This document shows, in pieces, positions 24,042 to 32,115 of a DNA stretch of 64,000 nt (the stretch's first letter is position 1; each line of letters begins with the position of its first letter). The position numbers and the translations under genes were made by a program. Below the pieces are notes generated by a model. That model had not been told where the DNA came from, made no database searches, and saw only the letters and a list, made by a program, of their open reading frames with translations. This DNA is from Pseudaminobacter salicylatoxidans (GTDB lineage: Bacteria; Pseudomonadota; Alphaproteobacteria; Rhizobiales; Rhizobiaceae), in contig NZ_QGGG01000008.1 of assembly GCF_003148475.1 (NCBI RefSeq), positions 124,001 through 188,000 of the forward strand, written 5' to 3'.

Positions 24042-24956
24042 ATGAACCTCGATCGTATGGGTGACATCGTAGCTTTCGTCCGCACGGCGGATGCGCGCAG
24101 CTTCACGGTAGCGGCCGAACAACTTGGCCTTTCGCGTTCGGCCGTGGGCAAGCGCATCGTGCGACTGGAAGAACGACTCGGGCTTCGCCTCCTTCATCGC
24201 ACTACGCGCAGCGTCAGCCTGTCGGACGAAGGCGCAGCCTTCTATGACCGATGCCAGAGAATCCTCGCCGATCTCGATGAAGTCGAAGCGGTGATGGCGA
24301 CCCGTAAGGAAGAACCACGCGGGCGACTTCGACTCGATGTGCCGGTTTCTTTCGGCCGGCTGCATGTTCTGCCGGTCCTGCACCGTTTCATGGCGGAGTG
24401 GCCGGAACTGGTGGTCAATGTTAGCTTCAACGACCGCTATGTCGATCTGATCGAGGAAGGCATCGATCTTGCCATTCGGATCGGCGGGGCGGATGATAGC
24501 CGCCTGATGACAAAGGCGCTTGCTCCGCAGCGGCTCGTCACCTGCGCGACGCCTGCCTATCTCGAAGCTCATGGAACGCCCGCGAACCTCGATGATCTGG
24601 CGGGCCACAGCTGCCTTGCCTACATTCATGGCGGTCGTCCGGCGGAGTGGCGGTTCACCGTTGATGGTGTGCCGCGTTTGTTTCCAGTCCATGGCCGTTT
24701 CTGCGCCGGCAATGCGGAGGCCCTGCGCGACGGTGTCTTGGCCGGTTATGGCATCGGCCAGCTTGCGACCTTCCTCATTGGTGACGATCTGCGTGCTGGT
24801 CGGCTCATCCCCCTCCTGAGAGGCCACACGATCGAGGGCGAGCCAATCCGGGTCGTCTATCCATCGCCGCGCCACTTGTCGCCTAAGGTGCGTCGTTTCA
24901 TCGACCTGATTGCAGAAAGCTGGTCGCCGTTGCCGGATTGGGACAAAGCCTTTTGA
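24042..24956 (+). CDS. LysR-family transcriptional regulator of the DHA2 pump
   Basis: The product is 304 aa from the ATG at 24042 (MNLDRMGDIVAFVRTADA), the typical N-terminus of the CrgA/DhcR-like LysR subgroup. HTH residues ~18-40 read FTVAAEQLGLSRSAVGKRI; the effector domain runs ~88-295 and includes GRLRLDVPVSFGR and DLAIRIGGADDSRL. It is divergent from the efflux gene at 22428-23927 over a 114-bp gap that contains an inverted repeat, so it most likely controls that gene and itself. It is convergent with the next MFS gene, 10 bp away. Confidence 0.9.
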   Translation: MNLDRMGDIVAFVRTADARSFTVAAEQLGLSRSAVGKRIVRLEERLGLRLLHRTTRSVSLSDEGAAFYDRCQRILADLDEVEAVMATRKEEPRGRLRLDVPVSFGRLHVLPVLHRFMAEWPELVVNVSFNDRYVDLIEEGIDLAIRIGGADDSRLMTKALAPQRLVTCATPAYLEAHGTPANLDDLAGHSCLAYIHGGRPAEWRFTVDGVPRLFPVHGRFCAGNAEALRDGVLAGYGIGQLATFLIGDDLRAGRLIPLLRGHTIEGEPIRVVYPSPRHLSPKVRRFIDLIAESWSPLPDWDKAF

Positions 24957-24966
24957 GATTGCGTAG

Positions 24967-26547
24967 TTAATCATCAGGCTGCCCGAGCTTGCCGACATGA
25001 CGCAATGCCACGGCTGAGAGAAACGCGAGAACGACGACGCTTACGGCACTAACGGCGGATGCATCGTTGAAGCCCTTGGTAAATGCCGCCTGGGCTTGCT
25101 CGATCAGCCCTGCCGGTAGTTCCGACTGCACGGCCAGCGCCGCCCACAGGCTATCGCTGAGAGCATTGTGCGTCGCCTCGCTCAGGCCTTCGGGTGCGCT
25201 AAGGGTAATCATATGACGATAGGCGGCGGAGCTGATGCTACCAAGCAGGGCGATGCCCAGTGAGATGCCAAGATCCTGTACGGTTTCAGTCATGGCGGAG
25301 GCCGAACCCGCTTTTTCAGGTGGCGCGGAACCGACAACGAGGTCAGTGCCCAGCGCTGCGATTGTGCCGTTGCCGAGATAGGCGAGCGCGAGTCCTGCCA
25401 CGGCCAAAGCCACCCCGGGCGACGCATCGCTGCCGATGATCGCCAGAAGGATATAGCCGATAGCTGATAGAACGAGCGAGGCGGCGACAACGTAACCGGG
25501 TCGGATGTGGCGGGCGATCAGTGGCGCGGTGACACCACCCACGATCATTGCCAACGCAGCAAGGCCCATCCAAAGACCGGCGCCGAACGGGGAATAGCCC
25601 GCGACAAGCTGGAGATATTGCGCAACAAGCAACATGGCCCCACCCACGGCGATCAGTCCCACAAGCAAGACGATCAGGGCCACCGAGAAGGCCTTGTTGA
25701 CGAACAGCGATAAGTCGAGCAACGGATCGACCAACCGCCGCTGCCGTCTGACAAAGAGAACGGCGAAGACCAGTCCTACGATGATGGCGATGAACGCATC
25801 CATCGCGATGCCATGCTTGGCGATTTGCTTGATACCGTAGATGACCGGCAACATTAACGCGAGCGACAGTGCGACGCTTGGTAGGTCCAGTCGCTCACTG
25901 TTCGGGGCGCGGTATTCCGGCAGGAGGATGGGAGACAGGATAAGCAGCAGCCCGACTATAGGCACCGCGATCAGAAACGCCGCGCCCCACCAGAACAATT
26001 CCAGCAGGAAGCCGCCCACGACAGGCCCCAGCGCATAGCCGACACCGAACATGGTGGCCCAGATGCCGAAACCGAGCGCGCGCTGTTGCGGGTCTTTGAA
26101 GATATTGCTGATGAGCGCGAGTGTCGAAGGCATGAGCGTCGCTGCCGATATACCGAGCATAGCGCGGGCAGCGATTAGCATGATCGCACTCGTTGAGAAG
26201 GCAGCAAATACGGAAGCGATGGCGAAGGCGGTCGCGCCAATCATCAGTAGCTTACGCCGGCCAATGCGATCGCCGAGCGTGCCCATAGTGATGAGGAAGC
26301 CGGCGATCATGAAGCCATAGGCGTCCATGATCCAAAGCGCCTGGGTGCTGGTGGGCTGCAAATCCGCCGCGAGAGCCGGTAATGTGAGGTGTAGAAGCGT
26401 CAGATCCAGGCCGAGCAAAACGGTAGGCAACGAGAGCAGCGCCAGTCCCATCCACTCACGCGGGCCGGCTTTGGAGACAAGCGATGAAGGATCATCCGTT
26501 AGTGCCGGGGTTTTGGGTACTTTGGTCTCGTGCTGTGAACTCATCAT
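24967..26547 (-). CDS. DHA2-family MFS efflux transporter, SmvA/LfrA-like
   Basis: The product is 526 aa from the first of two ATGs (26547), with AGGAG placed 5 nt before. The N-terminus is hydrophilic; then 14 expected helices. It has motif A GTLGDRIGRRKLLMIG, motif C-like GVGYALGPVVGGFLLELFWW, and membrane-embedded aspartates in LLGLDLTLLHLTLP and WIMDAYGFMIAG, as in SmvA, LfrA and QacA, which export quaternary ammonium compounds and dyes. It is divergent from an XRE/MmyB-like regulator. It is the second DHA2 pump in 5 kb but a different subgroup from the first, so it is not a simple tandem duplicate. Confidence 0.9.
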   Translation of the reverse strand: MMSSQHETKVPKTPALTDDPSSLVSKAGPREWMGLALLSLPTVLLGLDLTLLHLTLPALAADLQPTSTQALWIMDAYGFMIAGFLITMGTLGDRIGRRKLLMIGATAFAIASVFAAFSTSAIMLIAARAMLGISAATLMPSTLALISNIFKDPQQRALGFGIWATMFGVGYALGPVVGGFLLELFWWGAAFLIAVPIVGLLLILSPILLPEYRAPNSERLDLPSVALSLALMLPVIYGIKQIAKHGIAMDAFIAIIVGLVFAVLFVRRQRRLVDPLLDLSLFVNKAFSVALIVLLVGLIAVGGAMLLVAQYLQLVAGYSPFGAGLWMGLAALAMIVGGVTAPLIARHIRPGYVVAASLVLSAIGYILLAIIGSDASPGVALAVAGLALAYLGNGTIAALGTDLVVGSAPPEKAGSASAMTETVQDLGISLGIALLGSISSAAYRHMITLSAPEGLSEATHNALSDSLWAALAVQSELPAGLIEQAQAAFTKGFNDASAVSAVSVVVLAFLSAVALRHVGKLGQPDD

Positions 26548-26631
26548 CGTCTCCTTGCTAGAGACGGATGATTGAGTCAGAATGAAAACCGTTACAATAT
26601 TGGAAATTATCCTATTACTGAAAGCAACATC

Positions 26632-27447
26632 TTGTCCACCCGAACCCTTGCTCGCACGCGAAGCGATCTTTCCGATTTCCTGATCCGGCACAGGGCGAAG
26701 CTCACGCCGGCTGATGTAGGGCTGCCGACCACCGGCGGTCGCCGTACGCCGGGCCTGCGTCGTGAGGAAGTGGCAGGGCTCGCTGGCGTCGGCCTCACAT
26801 GGTATACATGGTTCGAACAGGGCCGCGACATTCAGGTCTCGGAGAGTTTTCTGCTCAAGGTGGCGAAGGCGCTCCGGCTGGACGACTCGGAATGCAGCCG
26901 CCTGTTCCTTTTTGCGCACCGCCGTCCTCCGCCCCCGGAAGCCTATCAGTGGCCGTCCGTGAAGCCGCTGATCCAGCAGATGCTGGACGATCTTACGGTT
27001 CGTCCCGCCTATGTGCTGAACCTGCGCTGGGACGTGATCGCGTGGAATGTCGCCGCCGATGATCTGTTCAGCTTTGCTCGTCGGGAGCAAGTGGATCGCA
27101 ACGTTATGCGGATAGTTTTCGCCGATCCTGACATGCGTCATCGCTTACCAGCTTGGAAAGAAGATGCGCCGAGGTTGCTCGCGCAATTCCGCGCTGACCT
27201 GACAACCGCCCCAGATGATCCCGCTATGCTTGCGCTGATTGACGAGCTTAAAATACTGTCGCCTGACTTCCGTCGCTGGTTCGAACAACCCGAGATGGAG
27301 AGCTACAGTCGGGGAATTGGGGCACTTCTTGACCATGCTGGCGTTCGATGCGACTTCGCCCATGAGATGCTGATCGTGGACGAGTATCGTCATCTAAAGA
27401 TGATCGTGTATTTCGGATCATCGGATCGCCGCCTCATCGCTGGGTGA
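26632..27447 (+). CDS. XRE-family regulator with MmyB-like ligand-binding domain
   Basis: The TTG at 26632 is preferred (GAAAG upstream; leaves an 84-bp divergent promoter region); an upstream TTG at 26572 would leave only 24 bp. Length is 271 aa. The N-terminal HTH carries RTPGLRREEVAGLAGVGLTW and YTWFEQGRDIQVS, diagnostic of this group. The C-terminal half is the PAS-like MmyB ligand pocket (RPAYVLNLRWDVIAWNVAAD). Members typically regulate an adjacent transporter or oxidoreductase in response to a fatty-acid-like or aromatic ligand. It is likely the regulator of the divergent DHA2 pump. Confidence 0.85.
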   Translation: MSTRTLARTRSDLSDFLIRHRAKLTPADVGLPTTGGRRTPGLRREEVAGLAGVGLTWYTWFEQGRDIQVSESFLLKVAKALRLDDSECSRLFLFAHRRPPPPEAYQWPSVKPLIQQMLDDLTVRPAYVLNLRWDVIAWNVAADDLFSFARREQVDRNVMRIVFADPDMRHRLPAWKEDAPRLLAQFRADLTTAPDDPAMLALIDELKILSPDFRRWFEQPEMESYSRGIGALLDHAGVRCDFAHEMLIVDEYRHLKMIVYFGSSDRRLIAG

Positions 27448-28029
27448 ACGCGAGCCGCGCCGCGAGGCCGGCGAAAGCTGCCGCGAAGCCGCGCCGCATC
27501 CAGACCTGCACGGAGGAGCTAGAGATGACATGCCGTCGGACAGCAGCGGCGAAGGCTCCATAAGCAGCGAAGATCACGAAGGTCAGCCCATAAACACGAG
27601 GCTCAATTCCAGCATCCTGCTCACCGGTGCTGCATCGTCGGGCCGCACGAATTGCGGCAGGAAGGCGAAGAAAAAGATCGAGAGCTTGGGGTTCAACAGG
27701 TTGATGAGGATCGCCTGCCGGACGCTCTTACCGCTTGTCTCATCGTTCAGACTCAGCATTCCGCGATCACGGAACATCGCCCATGCCATGTAGAGCAGAT
27801 AGGCGACACCGAGATATTTGAGAATCTGGAAAGCCAGCGCGCTCGTGTGTAGCAGGGCGGCAAGCCCGCTGATCGCGGCCAGCATATGCGGCACGATGCC
27901 GAGCGTGCAGCCGAAGGCGGCGACGCTTGCACGCGCACCTCCCGAAAGACCGGCTGCCACCGTGCAAATCGCGCCGGTTCCGGGCGACGCGACAATGACC
28001 AGAGAGGTCAGGAGAAATTCCAGCGTCAT
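27434..28029 (-). pseudogene. LysE/RhtB-family exporter with a frameshift
   Basis: From ATG 28029 the protein follows the LysE family for ~148 residues (LLTSLVIVASPGTGAICTVA, ILKYLGVAYLLYMAWAMFRD, INLLNPKLSIFFFAFLPQF) and stops at LVFMG near 27583. One base later the other frame resumes the family C-terminus: LTFVIFAAYGAFAAAVRRHV ... RGFAAAFAGLAARLAF, ending at 27434. One missing base in the GGC/CTG context explains this. The 3' end overlaps the stop of the regulator gene. Either an inactivated amino-acid/metabolite exporter or a sequencing error. Confidence 0.8.
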
Positions 28030-28141
28030 TGGGGTTCCATTCCTGTCGCTGCAGCGGCGGACCAGATCGCGGCCAGTGCCCCAGCGGCCCGGTTCGGCAC
28101 GCTCGTTCCACGCCGCAGGACATTGGCATCATGGGCCGCCA

Positions 28142-28185
28142 TTGACATGAAACATATGAATATATATTCATATGTTTCATGTCAA
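28142..28185. promoter_or_regulatory. Perfect 44-bp palindrome, probable SmtB/ArsR operator
   Basis: The left half (28142-28163, starting TTGACATGAAACATATGAAT) is exactly the reverse complement of the right half (28164-28185). It lies 18 bp before the CDF exporter start and contains nested ATATGAA/TTCATAT arms like those bound by SmtB/CzrA-type repressors. The repressor gene is the last gene of the operon it would control. The perfect symmetry over 44 bp is unusual and could accommodate two dimers. Confidence 0.75.
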
Positions 28186-28203
28186 AACCCTTGTGAGCGA
28201 GCC

Positions 28204-29211
28204 ATGTCCCAATCACACTCTCACGGTCATCATGACCACGACCACGATCATTCCCATGCGCCCACCATGACCGGTGAAAACGAGCGCAAGGTGCTTCTGT
28301 CGTTCTCCCTGATTTTCGCCTTCATGATCGTGGAGGTCATCGGCGGCCTGATCTCGGGCTCTCTCGCATTGCTCGCCGATGCGGGGCACATGCTGACGGA
28401 TGCGGCTGCGTTGGCGCTCGCCTATGCGGCCTTCCGCTTTGGACGACGCGCGGCCGATGCGAGGCGGACCTTTGGCTACCTGCGTTTCGAGGTTGTTGCT
28501 GGCTTCATCAACGCGATCACACTCTTCGCCATCGTCGTATGGATCGTCTACGAAGCCTGGCAGCGCTTTCAGGAGCCGCATGTCATTCTTGCGGGACCAA
28601 TGCTCAGCGTTGCCATCGCCGGTTTGCTCGTCAATATCCTCGTGTTCTGGGTTCTGACGCGTGGGGATAGCGAGCACGTCAACATCAAGGGCGCCGCACT
28701 CCACGTCCTCGGCGATCTTCTCGGTTCTGTCGGTGCGGTCACTGCGGCCATCGTGATCCACTACACGGGCTGGACACCAATCGACCCCATCCTGTCGGTG
28801 GTCGTCTCTCTTCTAATTCTGCGCAGCGCCTGGGCGCTTCTCGTCAGGTCGCTTCATATCCTGCTTGAAGGGGCGCCAGACAATGCGGCGCCCGAGAAAA
28901 TCGAAGGCCATCTCACGAAGAGCGTCCCTGGCGTTGCGGCAGTCAGTCACATTCATGTCTGGTCGATCACATCAGGTCGGACGCTGGCCACGCTGCATGT
29001 GCGACCCACGGCTGACTCGGATGCCCGCAAGGTGGTGCAAGCGGTCGAGGAAGCGTTGCGGTCACAGTTCGAGATTGAACATGCCACCGTCGCTCTGGAT
29101 TGGAATGGCGAAACCGATCTGTGCAGTCTCTCTCGATCCTTCGTCCAAGGACATGATCATGCCCATCATACATATGAATACGACCATAGCAGGAAGGAGC
29201 ATGTACATTGA
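28204..29211 (+). CDS. Cation diffusion facilitator (CzcD/ZitB type) zinc/cadmium exporter
   Basis: The product is 335 aa from the ATG at 28204. The N-terminus is histidine-rich (HSHGHHDHDHDHSHA), and the C-terminus again carries HDHAHH. Six membrane helices are expected. Transport-site motifs HxxxD occur in helix 2 (DAGHMLTDAAAL) and helix 5 (HVLGDLLGSVGA), the pattern of Zn/Cd-selective family members. The cytoplasmic C-terminal domain (VAAVSHIHVWSITSG) is present. It exports divalent metal from the cytoplasm by proton antiport. The operon with the ArsR/SmtB-type repressor gene overlaps at the stop, and a 44-bp palindrome precedes it. Confidence 0.93.
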   Translation: MSQSHSHGHHDHDHDHSHAPTMTGENERKVLLSFSLIFAFMIVEVIGGLISGSLALLADAGHMLTDAAALALAYAAFRFGRRAADARRTFGYLRFEVVAGFINAITLFAIVVWIVYEAWQRFQEPHVILAGPMLSVAIAGLLVNILVFWVLTRGDSEHVNIKGAALHVLGDLLGSVGAVTAAIVIHYTGWTPIDPILSVVVSLLILRSAWALLVRSLHILLEGAPDNAAPEKIEGHLTKSVPGVAAVSHIHVWSITSGRTLATLHVRPTADSDARKVVQAVEEALRSQFEIEHATVALDWNGETDLCSLSRSFVQGHDHAHHTYEYDHSRKEHVH

Positions 29212-29522
29212 CGACCGCCCCGTCAGCATCGCAACACGAAATCACCATTCTGGCAGAGACCTTCCGGCTGCTTGGAGATCCGACCCGGCTGAGGATTCTG
29301 TTCTTCTGTCTGCCGGAAGCGAAGTCGGTCGGCGACATTGCGGATAGTCTCGACCTGTCCCAGACGCTGGTCAGCCACCATCTGCGATTGCTGAGGGGCG
29401 CGCGGCTGGTCAGGGGAGAGCGCCGGTCAAAACAGATCTTCTACGAGATCGCCGACAGCCACGTGAGTGACATGCTGACCGACATGGCGACTCACATTGA
29501 TGAAGACCATGTAGATGATTGA
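29208..29522 (+). CDS. SmtB/CzrA-type metal-sensing ArsR-family repressor
   Basis: The product is 104 aa from a TTG at 29208 that overlaps the exporter stop. The winged HTH is residues ~38-75 (VGDIADSLDLSQTLVSHHLR). The C-terminal helix carries D83-x-H85 and H96-x2-E99, with ten residues between the two histidines, which fits the alpha-5 zinc-site motif D-x-H-x10-H-x2-(H/E) of SmtB and CzrA. So zinc (possibly cadmium or cobalt) sensing is expected rather than arsenite; the alpha-3 cysteines of ArsR are absent. It most likely represses its own operon through the palindrome at 28142. Confidence 0.88.
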   Translation: MTTAPSASQHEITILAETFRLLGDPTRLRILFFCLPEAKSVGDIADSLDLSQTLVSHHLRLLRGARLVRGERRSKQIFYEIADSHVSDMLTDMATHIDEDHVDD

Positions 29523-29881
29523 CAAGCAAGCTTTCGTGTTGATGGTCCTACCGCGTAAAAAACTGGCACGGCAGGAGGCGGAACAGACTATAAAAGCATG
29601 CGCTTGAATTGGCGTATGTGGGTGGCAAAAGTAAAAAACTCTACACAGCTACCTATTTTCGTTGACGGGGATATGCTAACCATCAAGCATCCTGCGCCGC
29701 GGCATGTGCTCCGTCGTGCGTCTTGAAATCCATCCGCCACGAAGCTTATGTGACACTCGTGATGTTCATTTCCACATTCTTCCCGCTGATCTGAACGACT
29801 GAAAGTCGTGCCGGCGCACCTGCGCCCTTCAGATTGACACGGCCCTGCTGACGCGGCGGCCGAATGGAGAATGTGTTTGTA
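29523..29881. other. 359-bp gap between the ArsR gene and the dioxygenase gene
   Basis: No gene or clear hairpin terminator is visible. The stretch is less GC-rich than the flanks. The dioxygenase promoter must lie here, but I cannot point to a convincing -35/-10 pair. Confidence 0.4.
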
Positions 29882-30673
29882 ATGCCTAAATCTAAGCATG
29901 TCGGCCTGACTTCTGGTCAGGTCCAGAGCTTCATCAACGATGGCTTCGTCAAATTCGAAAACGCCTTCAGTCTAGACCTTGCAAAGCAATGCAGGGATGA
30001 ATTGTGGGCGGAAATCGGTTTGTCGCAGGACGATCCCGAAAAATGGGTTCGACCCGTTATTCGGGTAGCCTCGAAATCCTCGCCTCCCTTCATCGAAGCC
30101 GCTAACACACCGCAATTACACAGAGCCTACGATCAGCTGGTCGGGGAAAATCGTTGGATTGCACCCAAAGAACTGGGAACCTTCCCGATCCGCTTTCCCT
30201 CACCGGAATCCCCCGGTGACGATGGCTGGCATGTGGACGTAAGCTTTGGCACCGACAATCCGGATTTCATGGAGTGGAGGGCCAACGTGAAAAGTAGCGG
30301 ACGCGCCTTGTTGATGCTGTTCCTGTTGTCGGATGTTGGTCCCAATGATGCGCCAACAAAAATACGAAAAAGGTCACACGGAACCATTGCGCGTGAGTTG
30401 CTGCCCTACGTGGACGCGGGCGCGACGCTCAGGCAACTTTCCGCTAACGGCTACGCCTCCACGGAAGGTTGCGATGTTGAGTTGGCAACAGGTGCGGCGG
30501 GCACTGTCTACCTATGCCACCCATTCATCGTCCATGCCGCGCAGCCTCACCGAGGGGAGCAACCGCGTTTCATGGCACAGCCACCGCTGCTGCCCAAGGG
30601 TGAGTTTGATCCGGCGTTACCTCCATCGCCGGTCCAGATGGCTATCCGCCAAGCATGTAGGCTGACGCTCTAA
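29882..30673 (+). CDS. Phytanoyl-CoA dioxygenase (PhyH) family protein
   Basis: The product is 263 aa from the ATG at 29882 (MPKSKHVGLTSGQVQSFIND), with GGAGA 11 nt upstream; an ATG at 29864 is the alternative. The N-terminal pattern LTSGQVQSFINDGFVKFENA is characteristic of the family. The iron-binding triad is visible: HVD in DGWHVDVSFGT and the distal His in HPFIVHAAQPHRGEQPRFM, followed by the 2-oxoglutarate-binding arginine. Expected reaction: Fe(II)/2-oxoglutarate-dependent hydroxylation of a small metabolite; the substrate cannot be predicted. The gene stands alone and is followed by a strong hairpin. Confidence 0.85.
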   Translation: MPKSKHVGLTSGQVQSFINDGFVKFENAFSLDLAKQCRDELWAEIGLSQDDPEKWVRPVIRVASKSSPPFIEAANTPQLHRAYDQLVGENRWIAPKELGTFPIRFPSPESPGDDGWHVDVSFGTDNPDFMEWRANVKSSGRALLMLFLLSDVGPNDAPTKIRKRSHGTIARELLPYVDAGATLRQLSANGYASTEGCDVELATGAAGTVYLCHPFIVHAAQPHRGEQPRFMAQPPLLPKGEFDPALPPSPVQMAIRQACRLTL

Positions 30674-30680
30674 GCCAGAA

Positions 30681-30713
30681 AACATCCGGGACCGCAAAGC
30701 GGTCCCGGATGTT
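30681..30713 (+). terminator. Long perfect hairpin after the PhyH gene
   Basis: AACATCCGGGACCGC (30681-30695) and its exact complement (30699-30713) form a 15-bp stem with a 3-nt AAA loop, starting 8 nt after the stop codon. There is no T-run on the plus strand, so it may act as an mRNA 3'-end stabiliser or a bidirectional/weak terminator. Confidence 0.65.
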
Positions 30714-30846
30714 GCCGGCAATCCGCCACTGAGTCTGCAGCAGGCTTAGGAGTGCCGCCAGCGCGTCAACGCAAATGCGGCACGCTACAGTCCGGCGACT
30801 GCCCTCCATGGTTCGCTTAATTCCGGGGCCTTCAGTGCTCCGGAAT

Positions 30847-31058
30847 CCACCAGATACGAATGTCGTCTCGCCGCTGTCGCCTTCGCGCGCCGAGATTGCG
30901 ACGGGATTGACCGCCTGGCTCGATGAGACGGAAAAGACGGCTGAGTTTTTCCTGTCGGTCGTCACGATCCACGAGATCGAACGGGGGATCATATTGCTCG
31001 AACGAAAAGGCGCCACCGCCAGAGCAAGCGGCCTCAGGCAGTGGATGGACGGCCTGTA
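30847..31058 (+). pseudogene. PIN-domain (VapC/FitB-type) toxin remnant
   Basis: The translated segment contains DTNVVSPLSPSRAEIATGLT, then FFLSVVTIHEIERGIILLER and GLRQWMDGL, the PIN-domain toxin pattern with the first acidic residue in DTNVVS and the second in the IHEIERG helix. The normal start (M-x-LLDTNVVS) is replaced by a proline-containing run. After WMDGL the frame departs from the family and the third and fourth acidic residues are missing; IS630 transposase sequence begins there. No antitoxin gene is left. Confidence 0.7.
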
Positions 31059-31061
31059 CTC

Positions 31062-31250
31062 GTTGGGGAGAGCTGCCGGTCTGTCACTGCGTACTTTGGG
31101 GTTGCCGTTTCCTCGGCAGTAAAGTGACACCAGCGCTACCGGGCAACCGGCTCGTTGGTGCCGCGCAAGATGGGCGGGCATCGCAAGCACGTTTTGGAAC
31201 CGCACCGGGCCTTCATCGTGGAGCGCGCGATGATCCAACCAACCGAATGC
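31062..31250 (+). mobile_element. IS630-family transposase N-terminal remnant
   Basis: In the frame of 31071 the sequence reads GESCRSVTAYFGVAVSSAVK, a stop in place of the expected Trp (TGA for TGG), then HQRYRATGSLVPRKMGGHRK and HVLEPHRAFIVER. This is the helix-turn-helix start of IS630-type transposases. The catalytic domain is missing; homology ends at about 31250, next to the outer-membrane protein gene. Confidence 0.75.
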
Positions 31251-31259
31251 AGCAACTAT

Positions 31260-32099
31260 TTAGAAGCGCCAGGTCATACCCAGAACCGGACCGCTCAAGC
31301 TGGTGTCATAGACATGATCGCCGCGATCGTAATCCACTTTCAGTATCTTGTAGCCCGCCGACAACGAAAGGTGCTCGGTGACCGTATAGTTGGCGGTGGC
31401 GAGGGCTGACCAGGTGAGATCGGATCCGGCACCGAACCCGCCCACGTCCGCCTGCGCCTGCAAAGATAGCTTTTCCGTCAACGGAAGGAAGGCACGCACG
31501 CCGACCACCGGATCCACCCAGCCGAAACTCTCGCGATGGGTCGCGGAACGGGTGCCGATGGCGGGGTGACTTGCGGTGACCGTGACGTCGTTCGAGATGT
31601 GCCAGAAGCGCACGCCACCAAGCGCGTCGAGAGTGAATTGCGGCGTATCGATGATGCGGTAGCCACCCTGCAAGGTTGCCATGAACTGTTTCGTGTCGAC
31701 CTTCGCATCGACACTGGCGCCCGGCGGTATCGTGATGCCCAGGCCCGGAATCTGCAGCGCCGGCAGCGGGCCGCTGCCATGGTTGTCGGTCGTATCGACA
31801 TACATCATGTCGCCCGAGAGGACGAAGCGGTCATAGCGCCCCCACACATTGACGAAGCCGCCGAAATTGAGATCGTCGATGACGTCGGAAAACGGCTTGT
31901 CGACATGAATCGTCGGAGCGCGCCGGAACGGCGATATATCCCCCTCAAGGCCGGCTGCCCACATATAGGGCGTGATCTGCAGCGCCCAGGCCGGGCGCGC
32001 CACTTCCGGCGCCGGTTCTTCCGGCGCAACAGTGTCGGCGGCATATGCTGCCCGCAATCCACACAGGGACAGAACGACGACAGTAGCAAATCGGTTCAA
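31260..32099 (-). CDS. Outer-membrane beta-barrel protein
   Basis: The product is 279 aa from a TTG at 32099 with GAGAGGGG immediately upstream; the open frame extends further, but only this start gives a clean signal peptide (NRFATVVVLSLCGLRAAYA, cleaved before ADT). The mature protein has alternating beta-strand patterns and ends in the outer-membrane signature MTWRF with a terminal Phe. Early strands include WALQITPYMWAAGLEGD, a motif shared by many uncharacterised barrels. It starts 16 bp after the amidohydrolase stop and is probably in one operon with it, perhaps letting substrate or product cross the outer membrane. Confidence 0.82.
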   Translation of the reverse strand: MNRFATVVVLSLCGLRAAYAADTVAPEEPAPEVARPAWALQITPYMWAAGLEGDISPFRRAPTIHVDKPFSDVIDDLNFGGFVNVWGRYDRFVLSGDMMYVDTTDNHGSGPLPALQIPGLGITIPPGASVDAKVDTKQFMATLQGGYRIIDTPQFTLDALGGVRFWHISNDVTVTASHPAIGTRSATHRESFGWVDPVVGVRAFLPLTEKLSLQAQADVGGFGAGSDLTWSALATANYTVTEHLSLSAGYKILKVDYDRGDHVYDTSLSGPVLGMTWRF

Positions 32100-32115
32100 G
32101 GACCCCTCTCCTCTA

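Noticed and set aside
22428-24998. 856-residue reading of the first DHA2 pump
   Set aside because: The upstream part is antisense to the LysR gene; the transporter begins at 23927.
26572-26631. Upstream TTG start for the XRE regulator
   Set aside because: It would leave only 24 bp of divergent promoter space and adds residues with no family match.
24967-27141. 724-residue reading of the second DHA2 pump
   Set aside because: The first ~198 codons run antisense through the XRE regulator and lack family features; the start at 26547 with AGGAG fits the family.
28142-28185. Reading the 44-bp palindrome as a terminator or an IS end
   Set aside because: It is AT-rich, lacks a T-run and loop, is 18 bp upstream of a start codon, and no transposase or matching partner end is nearby.
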